Shown here in pieces: positions 30,482 through 39,639 of a DNA stretch of 64,000 nucleotides. Both the position numbers and the translations under genes were made by a program. The stretch is from Malikia granosa (lineage in GTDB: Bacteria > Pseudomonadota > Gammaproteobacteria > Burkholderiales > Burkholderiaceae_C). Location of the stretch: positions 23,078 to 87,077 of the forward strand of contig NZ_PVLQ01000030.1 of assembly GCF_002980595.1 (NCBI RefSeq). Direction: 5' to 3'. Every line of letters begins with the position of its first letter. Positions within the stretch are counted from its first letter, which is position 1. Below the pieces are notes generated by a model. That model did not search any database, was not told where the DNA came from, and was given only the letters and a program-made list of their open reading frames with translations.

Positions 30482-31561
30482 TCAGCGTGCGACGGCAGCA
30501 GCCGCCTGCGGATCGGCAGCGACCTTGTCATCCGGGCGCAGGCCGCTCAGGACCTCGACCTGGTCGCCCGTGACCCGCCCGAGCCGGACCTGGCGCAGGC
30601 TGGGCTTGCCCTGGGCATCGACCACATAGGCGGCTGTCAGCTCGGCGCGGCGCAGGATGGCGCTGGCCGGCAGGAACAGGCGCTGCGGCCCGGCCTTGGC
30701 GCTGCCGCCGACCGGCAGCCAGACGCGGGCGAACAGCCCCGGCATCAGGGCCTGACCGGCCGCACCCGCAGCACCGGAGGACGGCAGGGCAAGCCGGATC
30801 TGCGCGGTATGGCTGGCCGCATCGAGGGTGGGCAGCAGCTCGACCGCGGCCGGCTGCAGACGCGTGGCCGAGCCGCCCATGCCGTTGATCTCGTAGCGCA
30901 CCTGGTCCAGCCGGGTACTCAAGCTGCCCAGCAGCGCCTGCGGCACCGCCGCCGTCACGCGCAGCGCGGACGGATCATGCAGGGTCAGCAGCGGCCGGCC
31001 CGGCAGCGCCATGTCGCCCAGCGTGACCGCGACCTCGCTGACGATGCCCGCATAGGGCGCCTTGAGCAGGAAGAAGCCCGATTGCGTCTGCGCGACCCGG
31101 GTCTGCGCCTGCAGCGCATTGACCTGGGCCTGGGCCGCCTCCCACTGGGCCTGGCTGCGCTCGAGCGCGGCCTGGCTGATGTACTGCTTCTGGTGCAGCT
31201 GCTTCTGCCGCGCCAGCTCGCTGGCGGCCACCTTGAGCTGGGCCTGCGCTGCCTCGACCTGGGATGCGCTGGCCGCCACGCCCTGCTGGGCCGCGCTGGC
31301 ATCGATGCGCAGCAGCTCCTGGCCCGCCTTGACCCGGTCGCCCGCCTTGACCTGCAGCGCGACGATGGCACCGGCGACCTGGGTCGAGAGCCGGGTCTGG
31401 CGCACCGCCTCGACCACGCCGTCGACGCTGGTCTCCAGGCCCGTGCCGGCCGCGCTGCGCAGCTCCACCGTGGCCAGCGCCCCGCCCTCGGCCGCCAGCG
31501 CCGCGCCGGCCAAGGACAGGGCCGCGAGCGATGCCAGGGTCACCCGATGTAAGCGTTTCAT
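30482..31561 (-). CDS. RND efflux periplasmic adaptor protein
   Basis: The 359-residue precursor begins with a Sec signal (MKRLHRVTLASLAALSLAGAALA). It then shows the lipoyl half motif QVKAGDRVKAGQELLRID, a coiled-coil hairpin (about 95-160, with SQAALERSQAQWEAAQAQV), the second half FLLKAPYAGIVSEVAVTLGD, and the beta-barrel and membrane-proximal domains. It connects the RND pump to the TolC channel. Its ATG is preceded by AGAGGA at a good distance. It is the first gene of the ten-gene operon and starts 75 bases from the divergent ArsR gene, with a palindromic operator candidate in between. Confidence 0.89.
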   Translation of the reverse strand: MKRLHRVTLASLAALSLAGAALAAEGGALATVELRSAAGTGLETSVDGVVEAVRQTRLSTQVAGAIVALQVKAGDRVKAGQELLRIDASAAQQGVAASASQVEAAQAQLKVAASELARQKQLHQKQYISQAALERSQAQWEAAQAQVNALQAQTRVAQTQSGFFLLKAPYAGIVSEVAVTLGDMALPGRPLLTLHDPSALRVTAAVPQALLGSLSTRLDQVRYEINGMGGSATRLQPAAVELLPTLDAASHTAQIRLALPSSGAAGAAGQALMPGLFARVWLPVGGSAKAGPQRLFLPASAILRRAELTAAYVVDAQGKPSLRQVRLGRVTGDQVEVLSGLRPDDKVAADPQAAAAVAR

Positions 31562-31604
31562 CTTGCGTTCCTCTTGTACTTGTAGTTTCTTGCTTATTTA
31601 ACTG

Positions 31605-31622
31605 ATTGCTTAATTATGCAAT
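31605..31622. promoter_or_regulatory. Imperfect 18-base palindrome, candidate ArsR-family operator
   Basis: ATTGCTTAATTATGCAAT matches its own reverse complement at 16 of 18 positions. It is AT-rich in GC-rich surroundings and sits in the 75 bases between the divergent ArsR and RND adaptor genes. A single site here could control both directions. Confidence 0.6.
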
Positions 31623-31636
31623 GTTACAATAAAACC

Positions 31637-32044
31637 ATGCCAAGCGAAAAAATTTCCCCGCCCGTCGATTCCGGCGCCCCCACGCCCCCGGACTGTCCGG
31701 CGATGGAACACATGCCGCTCGAGGCGATGGAGGAAATCGCGGCCTATTTCCAGGTGCTGGCCGAACCGACCAGGCTGCAGATCCTGAATCTGCTGCGCAG
31801 CGGCGAGCGCAACGTGAGCGAACTGGCCCAGCTGTGCGGCTTCACGACCGCCAACATCTCGCGCCATCTGACTATGATGAGCAAACACGGCCTGGTCAAG
31901 CGCGAGGGGCGCGGCACCAGCGTGTTCTACCGCATCGCCGACCCGACCATCTACGCCCTGTGCGACCTGGTCTGCGGCAACATCGCGCGCCAGCTCGAGC
32001 GCTCGGCGGCGAGCCGGGCCGCCTTCACCGGGGCCCCGCACTGA
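31637..32044 (+). CDS. ArsR-family transcriptional repressor (likely thiol- or sulfide-responsive)
   Basis: The 135-residue winged-helix protein has the ArsR core: FQVLAEPTRLQILNLL, then the recognition helix TTANISRHLTMM and wing KREGRGTSVFYRI. ATG 31637 is preferred over ATG 31616, because the palindromic operator overlaps the latter. Cysteines (numbered from 31637) are C13, C60, C102 and C106. The last two, in ALCDLVCGNI, lie in the C-terminal dimerisation helix, where BigR/SqrR sulfide sensors place one of their cysteines. The BigR cysteine in the LMLVC position is absent (ILNLL here), so the sensing pair differs from those models. Neighbouring SQR supports sulfur sensing; metals are an alternative. 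Confidence 0.85.
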   Translation: MPSEKISPPVDSGAPTPPDCPAMEHMPLEAMEEIAAYFQVLAEPTRLQILNLLRSGERNVSELAQLCGFTTANISRHLTMMSKHGLVKREGRGTSVFYRIADPTIYALCDLVCGNIARQLERSAASRAAFTGAPH

Positions 32045-32046
32045 TC

Positions 32047-34356
32047 ATGCCGTGGGCCAGGAACCGTCAAATCCACAGACTCGATGCGATGCAACAGGAC
32101 CGCCCCAGGTCGGCGGTGATCGCTCACGGGCGCTTGGCCCTGCTGCTGGCCGGCTTGTGGCTGGGTTTGTCCAGCGGGCCCGTCGCCTGGTCGGCGACGC
32201 CGATGGACCTGCCCAGCCTGGAGGCCCTGGTCGACTACCGCCCCAAGATTCCGCTGCGCGTCTACACGAGCGACGGGGTGCTGATCGGCGAGTTCGGCCA
32301 GGAACGGCGCGAGTTCATGCCGATCAAGGACATCCCGCTGATCCAGCAGCAGGCCTTGCTCGCCATCGAGGACGCCCGCTTCTACGAGCATGGTGGCGTC
32401 GACTTCAAGGGCGTGGCGCGGGCCGTGATCACCGATCTCACCAGCGGTCTCAAGCAGGGCGCCTCGACCATCACGATGCAGGTCGCGCGCGACTTCTACC
32501 TGAGCAAGGACAAGCTGTTTTCCCGCAAGCTCACCGAGGTGATGCTGGCCTACAAGATAGAGCGCACGTTGAGCAAGGACCAGATCCTGGAGCTCTACAT
32601 GAACCAGGTCTATCTGGGACAGCGCGCCTATGGCTTCAGCAGCGCGGCACGCGTGTACTTCGGCAAACCCCTGCAGGAGCTGAGCCTGGCCCAGGCCGCG
32701 ATGCTGGCGGGCCTGCCGCAGGCGCCGTCGGCCATCAATCCGGTGGTCAATCCCAAGCGGGCCCAGGCACGCCAGCAGCTGGTGCTCAAGCGCATGCGCG
32801 AACTCGGCTACATCAGCGACGCGCAACTCAGGCAGGCCATGGCCGAAGACCTGAAAGTGCGTCCGGAAGGGCGGACCTTCAGCCCGCATGCGCAGTACGC
32901 GGCCGAGATGGTGCGCCAGGCCATCGTGGCGGAATTCAAGGACGAGGCCTACACCCGGGGCATCAACGTGACCACCACCTTGGTCAACGCCGAGCAGGAG
33001 GCGGCCTATGCCGCCGTGCGTCGCCAGGTGATGGCTTACGACCAACGCCATGGCTACCGGGGCCCGGAGGGCAGCCTGCTGCTGCCCGGCAACAGCGAGG
33101 AACGCTTGAAGGCCGTCGAGGCCAAGCTGGCGCAACATCCGGCCAGCGACTCGCTGCTGTCGGCGGTGGTGCTGTCGATCACGCCGCAGTCGGTGCAAGC
33201 CATGCTGGCCGACGGCACTGTCGTCCATATCCTGCCCGACGGCTGGCGCTGGGCCGCCGCCGCGCTGGCGCGCAACGCCAAGCCGGCGCTGCAGCTCAAG
33301 CCGGGATCGGTCATCCGCGTGCAGCAGGCGGAAAAAGGGCAATGGCGCATCAGCCAGCTGCCCAATGTGGGCGTGGCCCTGGTCGCCCTGAACCACCAGA
33401 CGGGCGCCTACCGTGCGCTGGTCGGCGGCTTCGATTTCAGCGCCAGCCCGTTCAACCATGTGACCCAGGCCTGGCGCCAGCCAGGCTCGGCCATGAAACC
33501 GTTCATCTATGCCGCCGCGCTGGAAAAAGGCTTCTCGCCAGCCACCCTGGTCAACGATGCGCCGCTGACGCTCACGACCGCCGAAACCGGCGCGGCCCCC
33601 TGGTCGCCACAGAACGATGACGGCGTCTACGAAGGTCCGATCACGCTGCGACGCGCACTGGCCCAATCCAAGAACGTGGCTGCCGTTCGGCTGCTGCGCG
33701 CCATCACGCCGGCCCAGGCGCATGCCTTCCTGCCGCGCTTTGGCTTCGATGCGAACAAGCACCCCCTGAACTACACGCTGGCGCTGGGCACCGGTTCGGT
33801 CACGCCACTGCAGATGGCTGGCGCCTATTCGGTGCTGGCAAACGGTGGCTTCCAGATCAAGCCCTATCTGATCCAGAAGGTGGTGGATATCCGGGGCAAG
33901 CTCCTGTTCGAGGCCAAGCCGCCCCTGGTCGCCCAGGAGACCGACCGGGTGCTCGAGGCACGCAACGCCTTCGTCACCACCAGCCTGCTGCGCGAGGTCA
34001 CCCTCAGCGGTACGGGCGCCGCAGCCACGAGGCAGCTGGGCCGACAGGACCTGGCGGGTAAGACCGGTACCAGCAGCGAGGCGGTCGACGGCTGGTTCGC
34101 GGGCTATGGCGGCAACACCACGGCAGTCGCCTGGATGGGCTACGACGAGCCCAGGTCGCTGGGCGGACGCGAATTCGGTGCCACGGTGGCCTTGCCGATC
34201 TGGATCGACTACATGCGGGTGGCGCTGACCGGCAAACCTGCCCCTTCGCCGCCCGCGCCCGCGGGGGTCAGCTCGGTGCAGGGGGACTGGGTCTACGACG
34301 AATTCCAGCCGCCCGGCCTGGCGCCCAACCTCGATGCGGACGGGGTCTTGCAGTAG
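32047..34356 (+). CDS. mrcA: Penicillin-binding protein 1A-type bifunctional peptidoglycan synthase
   Basis: From ATG 32047 the protein has 769 residues. A single N-terminal membrane anchor ([15 protein letters not shown]) is followed by the glycosyltransferase-51 domain with [17 protein letters not shown] (catalytic Glu) and [13 protein letters not shown] connecting domain follows, then the transpeptidase with SxxK as GSAMK, SxN as SKN and KTG as KTGTSS. It polymerises and crosslinks peptidoglycan at the outer face of the inner membrane. The start is uncertain: ATG 32089 would remove 14 residues. The gene begins two bases after the ArsR stop, so it may be co-transcribed with that regulator. 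Confidence 0.9.
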   Translation: MPWARNRQIHRLDAMQQDRPRSAVIAHGRLALLLAGLWLGLSSGPVAWSATPMDLPSLEALVDYRPKIPLRVYTSDGVLIGEFGQERREFMPIKDIPLIQQQALLAIEDARFYEHGGVDFKGVARAVITDLTSGLKQGASTITMQVARDFYLSKDKLFSRKLTEVMLAYKIERTLSKDQILELYMNQVYLGQRAYGFSSAARVYFGKPLQELSLAQAAMLAGLPQAPSAINPVVNPKRAQARQQLVLKRMRELGYISDAQLRQAMAEDLKVRPEGRTFSPHAQYAAEMVRQAIVAEFKDEAYTRGINVTTTLVNAEQEAAYAAVRRQVMAYDQRHGYRGPEGSLLLPGNSEERLKAVEAKLAQHPASDSLLSAVVLSITPQSVQAMLADGTVVHILPDGWRWAAAALARNAKPALQLKPGSVIRVQQAEKGQWRISQLPNVGVALVALNHQTGAYRALVGGFDFSASPFNHVTQAWRQPGSAMKPFIYAAALEKGFSPATLVNDAPLTLTTAETGAAPWSPQNDDGVYEGPITLRRALAQSKNVAAVRLLRAITPAQAHAFLPRFGFDANKHPLNYTLALGTGSVTPLQMAGAYSVLANGGFQIKPYLIQKVVDIRGKLLFEAKPPLVAQETDRVLEARNAFVTTSLLREVTLSGTGAAATRQLGRQDLAGKTGTSSEAVDGWFAGYGGNTTAVAWMGYDEPRSLGGREFGATVALPIWIDYMRVALTGKPAPSPPAPAGVSSVQGDWVYDEFQPPGLAPNLDADGVLQ

Positions 34357-34388
34357 ACCAGCCTGGCCGAGCAGGCACTGGCCTCGGT

Positions 34389-35240
34389 TCAGGACAGGAT
34401 CTGCTTGCTGAAGCGCCACAGCTCGGCCGCCAGCCGCGGGTCCTGCGCCAGCCTGGACGGGGTCTTGAGCGCCGAATCGGCGTAGTAGCGGCCGGTCTCC
34501 TGCGGCGGCGCCTGCAGCGCGCAATAGAGCGTGGTCTGCGCGCCCTGCTCCGGGTCGCGCAAGCCGCGCAGCTTGAGCAAGGGCCGCAGCAGCCGCGGCA
34601 CCTGGCGCCAGATCTCGGTATCGACCACGCCCGGGTGCACCGCATAGGTCGAGACCCCGCTGCCCGCGAGCTGGCGCCCGAGCTCGGCGCTGAACAGCAC
34701 ATTGGCCAGCTTCGAGACCATGTACTCGCGGATGCCGGTCAGGCTGCGGGTGGGCTGGCGCAAGGCGTCCCAGTCCAGGCCCGGCGCCCATTGGTGGGCC
34801 CGGCTGGCCACGGTCACGACGCGCGCCGGTGCCGACGCCAGCAGTCGCTCGCGCAGCAGCTGGGTCAGCAGGAAATGCCCGATGTGGTTGACGCCGAAGG
34901 TCATCTCGAACCCGTCGCGGGTCAGCCCGCGCTGGCCACCGAGGCCGGCATTGTTGACCAGCAGATGCAGCGGCCGGCCGGCAGCCAGGAAGCGTTCGGC
35001 GCAAGTACGCACCGAGGCCAGATCGGCCAGGTCGAGTTCGATCCAGTGCGCGGCGGGCCGCCCGGTCAGCTGGGCGATCTCGTCGAGCACCGGCTGGGTG
35101 CGCGCCAGCGAACGGGTGGCCAGGAAGACATCGGCGCCCCGCCGCGCGAGCTCGCGCGCGGTGATGCGGCCGATGCCGGTATTCGCTCCGGTGACCAGGG
35201 CCACCTGGCCGGACAGGTCTTGTGCAACAGGCAGGTTCAT
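34389..35240 (-). CDS. Short-chain dehydrogenase/reductase (retinol dehydrogenase-like)
   Basis: The 283-residue SDR has the cofactor motif TGANTGIG, then [18 protein letters not shown] (catalytic Ser region) and Y-M-V-S-K in the YxxxK position, so unlike the SDR at 3449 the catalytic pair is intact. The group (retinol dehydrogenase / WW-domain oxidoreductase-like) acts on assorted alcohols and carbonyls, and the substrate cannot be read. ATG 35240 is used. The gene is convergent with mrcA and divergent from yebC, with no obvious operon partner. Confidence 0.82.
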   Translation of the reverse strand: MNLPVAQDLSGQVALVTGANTGIGRITARELARRGADVFLATRSLARTQPVLDEIAQLTGRPAAHWIELDLADLASVRTCAERFLAAGRPLHLLVNNAGLGGQRGLTRDGFEMTFGVNHIGHFLLTQLLRERLLASAPARVVTVASRAHQWAPGLDWDALRQPTRSLTGIREYMVSKLANVLFSAELGRQLAGSGVSTYAVHPGVVDTEIWRQVPRLLRPLLKLRGLRDPEQGAQTTLYCALQAPPQETGRYYADSALKTPSRLAQDPRLAAELWRFSKQILS

Positions 35241-35387
35241 GGCGCCATATTGTCGGCCCAGCATGACAACTGGATGGAAAGGCCGGGCCAGGTCCGACCG
35301 CTGGTGTATAACCGACGCCTCGCCAGCCTGGCTGGCTATTACCCTCAACCCGCGCCTGGATGCGCGACACAACGGAAAACATCAGAC

Positions 35388-36101
35388 ATGGGCGCGCAGT
35401 GGAAAGCAAAAGGCAAGGCGCAGGCAGCCGACGCCAAGGGCAAGCTGTTTGGCAAGCTGGCCAAGGAAATCATGGTGGCGGCGCGCGGCGGTGCCGACCC
35501 GGCCGCCAACTCGCGGCTGCGGCTGGTGGTCGAGCAGGCACGCAAGGCCTCGATGCCCAAGGACACGCTCGAGCGCGCGATCAAGAAGGGCGCCGGCCTC
35601 AGCGGCGAATCGGTCAGCTTCGAGCGCGTGATCTACGAAGGCTTTGCGCCGCACCGCGTGCCGGTGATGGTCGAATGCCTGACCGACAACGTCAACCGCA
35701 CCGCGCCCGAAATGCGCGTGCTGTTCCGCAAGGGCCAGCTCGGCACCTCGGGCTCGGTGTCCTGGGACTTCGACCATGTCGGCATGATCGAGGCCGAAGC
35801 CGCCACCCCGGGTGCCGACCCCGAGCTGGCCGCGATCGAAGCCGGCGCACAGGACTTCGAGCCCGGTGACGACGAGGGCGTGACCCTGTTCCTGACCGAC
35901 CCGACCGATGTCGACCTGGTCAGCCGCGCGCTGCCGGCGCAGGGCTTCACCGTGCTGTCGGCCAAGCTCGGCTACAAGGCGAAGAACCCGGTCAACCCGG
36001 CCGACCTGAGCCCCGAGCAGCAGGAAGAAGTCGAAGCCTTCCTGGCCGCCATCGACGCCAACGACGACGTGCAGGACATGTTCGTCGGCCTGGCGGGCTG
36101 A
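35388..36101 (+). CDS. yebC: YebC/PmpR family protein
   Basis: The 237-residue protein has the family hallmarks: [10 protein letters not shown] at the N terminus, [38 protein letters not shown], and [23 protein letters not shown]. YebC proteins were described as DNA-binding regulators and, in more recent work, as ribosome-associated factors that help translate difficult proline-rich sequences. Length and start are standard. It is a single gene here; the intergenic gap to the convergent Hsp70-like gene holds no clear terminator. The annotation is secure, the exact role less so. Confidence 0.93.
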   Translation: MGAQWKAKGKAQAADAKGKLFGKLAKEIMVAARGGADPAANSRLRLVVEQARKASMPKDTLERAIKKGAGLSGESVSFERVIYEGFAPHRVPVMVECLTDNVNRTAPEMRVLFRKGQLGTSGSVSWDFDHVGMIEAEAATPGADPELAAIEAGAQDFEPGDDEGVTLFLTDPTDVDLVSRALPAQGFTVLSAKLGYKAKNPVNPADLSPEQQEEVEAFLAAIDANDDVQDMFVGLAG

Positions 36102-36168
36102 TAGCGGACCGACCAGCGCCAGCCCCGATCCGGAGCGGCTTAGCTGCTGCGGCCGCGAGGAGCGGGCC

Positions 36169-37425
36169 TCAGCCCCGGCTGTAGGCCAGTCCCGACGCCA
36201 CGCCGCCGAACAGGTCGCCCTCGACCAGGGGCACGCCGGCAAACTCGGCCTGCAAGGCCTGCTGGAAGGGCTGCAGCGCCGACGAACCACCCGTCAGGTA
36301 GATCGCGTCGAGCTCGCCATCGGCAAGGCCGGCGCGCTGCACGCATTCGCGCGCGCAGGCCACGGTGCGCGCCAGCAAGGCGGCCAGATGCTCGCGCATG
36401 CCGGCCGCCGCCATCGACACCGCCAGGCCGGGTTCGAGCTCGGACAGGTCGATCCGGGTATCGGGCTCGCCCTGCGAGCACAGGATCTTGGCCTGCTCGA
36501 CCTCGTGGGCAATCCGGTGCCCCAGGCGCTGCTCGAGCACCCGCATCAGCCGCTGGTGCAGGCGCAGGTCCGAATAGTTGCTGCGCAAGGCCTGCGCCTG
36601 GGCGATCGCGCGCGGCTGATACAGCCAGTTGATCAGATGCCAGGTAGAGAGGTCGAAGAAGACCCGGCTCGGCACCTCGCGCTGCTGCGGCCCGAGATGG
36701 CGGAAACCCAGCAACGGCATCGCCAGCTCCAGGCTGAGCTTCTGGTCGAAATCGGTACCACCGACATGCACGCCGGTGGTGGCCAGCACGTCCTGGCTGC
36801 GGTCGGCGCGCAGCATGCGCTCCGGCCCCAGGCGCAGCACCGAGAAGTCCGAGGTGCCGCCGCCCAGATCGACCACCAGCACCAGGCTCTCGCGCGTCAG
36901 GCGGCGCTCGTAGTCCAGCGCGGCGGCAATCGGCTCGAGCTGGAACGACACCTCGTCGAAGCCGACCGAGCGCGCCGCCTGCAGCAGGGACTGCTGGGCC
37001 AGGGCATCGCGCTCGGGGTCGTCATCGACGAAATGCACTGGCCGCCCCATCACCACGCGCCGGGGCTCAGTGCCCAGCTGCTGGCTGGCGCGCTCGCGCA
37101 GCACCCCCAGGAAAGTCGCGACGATGTCGAGGAAGCTGACCGCGCGATGGTTGACGACCGTGGTCTCGAGCAATAGCGAACTGCCCAGCAGGCTTTTCAG
37201 CGAGCGCATCAACCGGCCCTCGGTGCCGCCCAGGTAATGCGCCAGCGCGTCGCGGCCGAAATGGGTGCTGCCCTCCTCCGCGTTGTAGAACACGGCGGTC
37301 GGCATGGCCAGCGCCTGGCCTTCGAGCGGAATCAGGCGGGCCAGGCCCTGGTCGTCGGCCCAGGCCACGGCCGAATTGGAGGTACCGAAATCGATGCCGA
37401 GCTGGCCTTGAAGCGTAGAGGTCAT
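36169..37425 (-). CDS. Hsp70-family protein lacking the substrate-binding domain (YegD-like)
   Basis: The 418-residue protein has the actin/Hsp70 ATPase fold: phosphate-1 motif LGIDFGTSNSAV at the N terminus, phosphate-2 LVVDLGGGTSDFSV, and the adenosine motif YLTGGSSALQP near the end. There is no C-terminal peptide-binding domain or EEVD-like tail, as in E. coli YegD. It may be a dedicated chaperone-like ATPase of unknown client. The start MTSTLQGQLG is chosen because the motif follows closely. It is divergent from an unrecognised gene with 86 bases between starts, so they could share regulation. Confidence 0.86.
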   Translation of the reverse strand: MTSTLQGQLGIDFGTSNSAVAWADDQGLARLIPLEGQALAMPTAVFYNAEEGSTHFGRDALAHYLGGTEGRLMRSLKSLLGSSLLLETTVVNHRAVSFLDIVATFLGVLRERASQQLGTEPRRVVMGRPVHFVDDDPERDALAQQSLLQAARSVGFDEVSFQLEPIAAALDYERRLTRESLVLVVDLGGGTSDFSVLRLGPERMLRADRSQDVLATTGVHVGGTDFDQKLSLELAMPLLGFRHLGPQQREVPSRVFFDLSTWHLINWLYQPRAIAQAQALRSNYSDLRLHQRLMRVLEQRLGHRIAHEVEQAKILCSQGEPDTRIDLSELEPGLAVSMAAAGMREHLAALLARTVACARECVQRAGLADGELDAIYLTGGSSALQPFQQALQAEFAGVPLVEGDLFGGVASGLAYSRG

Positions 37426-37511
37426 GAATTGGGGAATGAACAATGAAACGCGAAGGCTGTCCTTCGCAGGCGCTGGATTTTGACAGCAGTCCTGGATTAG
37501 AGTCGGTGCCC

Positions 37512-38438
37512 ATGAATCGACTGGACACCGAACTGCAACGCCTCTACCTCCCGCCCCAGCCCGCCTGCCAGGCACAGCCGGCCACACCGACCGGATCGGC
37601 CCAGCACGCCAGCCCCGCGCTGATCGACGCCGACGGGCAGGTACGGGCCCTGGTGCTGGAGCTGGCCAGTGCCGCCGGCGGGGAAGCGGTCGCGGCGCTC
37701 TGGCAAGGCCTGCAGAACGAGCTCGAACTGCCGGCGCCCGCCATCGCGATCTCGGGCGCCGGCTACCAGGTCTGGCTCTCGCTCTCTGAGCCGATACCGG
37801 TGGCACAGGCCAGGGAATTTCTCGAGTCGCTGCGCCAGCGCTTGCTGGCGGGAATAGCGCCCAGGCATGTCCAGCTGCTGCCCGGCCTGCCGTCCGGCAC
37901 AACCGACGCAGCTGAGGCGCCCGATACGCCCGATATCCCTGGAACGTCCGTCCCAGCCAGCCATGTCCGGCTGATACCGGCCCAGCTGGACGAAAGCGGC
38001 CGCTGGTCGGCCTTCATCTCGCCGCACCTGGCCGCCATGTTCGCCGACGAGCCCTGGCTCGACATGGAGCCCAGCCCGGACGCCCAGGCCGACCTGCTGC
38101 TGGGCCTGAAAAGCATGGCACCTGCCGACTTCCAGCGGGCATGGCAGCAGCTCGCACCAGCCAAGGCGGTATCCATATTCGCAGCTCCACCTGCGCCCGC
38201 AGCCCTAGCGGGCCAGGCCGCAGCCACCGGCAAGCAGCCGGATCTCGAGAACAGTCCGGACGCCCAAGCCAACACCGCGACCGGCCCTCAGGAGCCGCGC
38301 ACCGCCTCGGCCGCCGAACAGGACCCCAGGCGCTTCCTGCTTGCGGTCATGAACGACCCGAGCGTCGAGATGGGACTGCGCATCGAGGCCGCCAAGGCCC
38401 TGCTGCCCTATTCAGCGCCCCATGCCTTCACACGCTAG
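37512..38438 (+). CDS. Unrecognised protein, Ala/Pro-rich with a conserved-looking C-terminal helix
   Basis: I do not recognise this 308-residue protein. ATG 37512 is used because the first 23 codons of the longer frame read as non-coding. Residues 30-120 look globular (VRALVLELASAAGG, YQVWLSLSEPIPVAQA). The region from about 135 to 270 is rich in Ala, Pro and acidic residues and probably disordered. The end reads RRFLLAVMNDPSVEMGLR then IEAAKALLPY, which resembles a helix seen in small phage terminase-related proteins. No signal peptide or membrane segment. It is divergent from the Hsp70-like gene and overlaps the convergent BenE gene end by four bases. Confidence 0.6.
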   Translation: MNRLDTELQRLYLPPQPACQAQPATPTGSAQHASPALIDADGQVRALVLELASAAGGEAVAALWQGLQNELELPAPAIAISGAGYQVWLSLSEPIPVAQAREFLESLRQRLLAGIAPRHVQLLPGLPSGTTDAAEAPDTPDIPGTSVPASHVRLIPAQLDESGRWSAFISPHLAAMFADEPWLDMEPSPDAQADLLLGLKSMAPADFQRAWQQLAPAKAVSIFAAPPAPAALAGQAAATGKQPDLENSPDAQANTATGPQEPRTASAAEQDPRRFLLAVMNDPSVEMGLRIEAAKALLPYSAPHAFTR

Positions 38439-39595
38439 GCTGGCGCGCGCGGGCGCAGCAGCACCAGCGCCAGCGTGCCCGCAACCACGCCCCAGAACGC
38501 CGAACCGATGCCGCCCAGCGTCAGCCCCGAGGCCGTGACCAGGAAAGTGATCAGCGCCGGCTCGCGCTGGGACTCGTCCTTCATCGCGGTCGCCAGTCCG
38601 GCGCCTATGGTGCCGAACAGGGCCAGGCCGGCCAGCGCCAGCACCAGCTCTCTCGGAAAGGCGGCGAACAGCGCGCCGACCGTGGCGCCGAACAAGCCAA
38701 CCAGCAGATAGAAGACCCCGGCAAACACGCTGGCCAGATAGCGCTTGGCCGGGTCCTCGTGCGCCTCGCGCCCGCAGCAGATCGCAGCCGTGATCGCCGC
38801 CAGGTTGATCGCGTAGCAGCCAAAGGGCGCCAGCAGCAAGTTGACCAGGCCGGTCCAGGCAATCACGGGCGACACCGGCACCTTGGCATAGCCCGAGGCA
38901 CGCAGCACCGCCACCCCCGGCACGTTCTGCGAGCTCATCGTGACCACGAACAGGGGAATGCCGACCCCGACCAGCACGCGCAGGTCGAACTCGGGCGCGG
39001 TGAATACCGGGCTGGCCAGCTCCAGCCGCAGCAGGCTGAAGTCGAGCTGGCCCTGCAGCGCCGCCAGCGCGCTGCCCAGCGCCAGCACGATGATCACCGC
39101 ATAGCGCGGCAGCCAGCGGCGCGCCAGCAGATAGGCCAGGAACATCGCGAACACCAGCCCGAAGCGCTGCCCCATCGCAACGAACACCTCCATGCCGAAG
39201 CGCACCAGCACGCCAGCCAGCATGGCCGACGCGATGCCAGGCGGAATCCGGCCCAGCACCCGCTCGAAGCCCCGGGTCAGCCCGGCCAGCAGGATCAGCA
39301 AGGCACAGAACAGGAAGGCGCCGGTGGCCTGCTCCATGGTCACCCCGGCCAGCGCGGTCACCAGCAGCGCTGCGCCCGGGGTCGACCAGGCCGTCACGAC
39401 CGGCGCACGGTAGCGCAGCGACAGGCCGATGCAGGTCAGTCCCATGGCCAGACCCAGGGCCCAGATCCAGGAGCTGATCTGCGCGGGCGTCGCGCCGGCG
39501 GCGGCTGCTGCCTGGAACACAATGGCAGCCGAACTGGTGAAACCGACCAGTACGGTCACGAAACCCGCGGACAGCGGGGCAAGAAAATTGCGCAT
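38435..39595 (-). CDS. benE: BenE family benzoate/H+ symporter-like transporter
   Basis: The 386-residue inner-membrane protein has about twelve hydrophobic helices and reads like BenE: FVTVLVGFTSSAAIVFQAA at the start, STPGAALL, GIPLFVVTMSSQNVPGVAVL and GCYAINLAAITAAICCG. BenE proteins import benzoate or related aromatic acids with protons. No benzoate genes are adjacent; the ring-oxidation-like operon at the left end of the window is too distant to be a partner. ATG 39595 is used. It lies 44 bases after the PP2C gene on the same strand and may be read through from it. Confidence 0.85.
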   Translation of the reverse strand: MRNFLAPLSAGFVTVLVGFTSSAAIVFQAAAAAGATPAQISSWIWALGLAMGLTCIGLSLRYRAPVVTAWSTPGAALLVTALAGVTMEQATGAFLFCALLILLAGLTRGFERVLGRIPPGIASAMLAGVLVRFGMEVFVAMGQRFGLVFAMFLAYLLARRWLPRYAVIIVLALGSALAALQGQLDFSLLRLELASPVFTAPEFDLRVLVGVGIPLFVVTMSSQNVPGVAVLRASGYAKVPVSPVIAWTGLVNLLLAPFGCYAINLAAITAAICCGREAHEDPAKRYLASVFAGVFYLLVGLFGATVGALFAAFPRELVLALAGLALFGTIGAGLATAMKDESQREPALITFLVTASGLTLGGIGSAFWGVVAGTLALVLLRPRAPA

Positions 39596-39639
39596 GGTTG
39601 CAAGCGGAAGCAAGACGAATCGGGACCTGGACGGCAGGA

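Noticed and set aside
27210..30629. Long open frame antisense to the RND pump gene
   Set aside because: Its translation is rich in Arg, His, Gln and Asp with no motif, while the opposite strand encodes a clear RND protein. It is a by-product of GC-rich codon use.
31951..35409. Very long open frame antisense to mrcA and running through the SDR gene
   Set aside because: The real genes (PBP1A and SDR) have catalytic motifs in other frames. The open frame itself has low-complexity composition.
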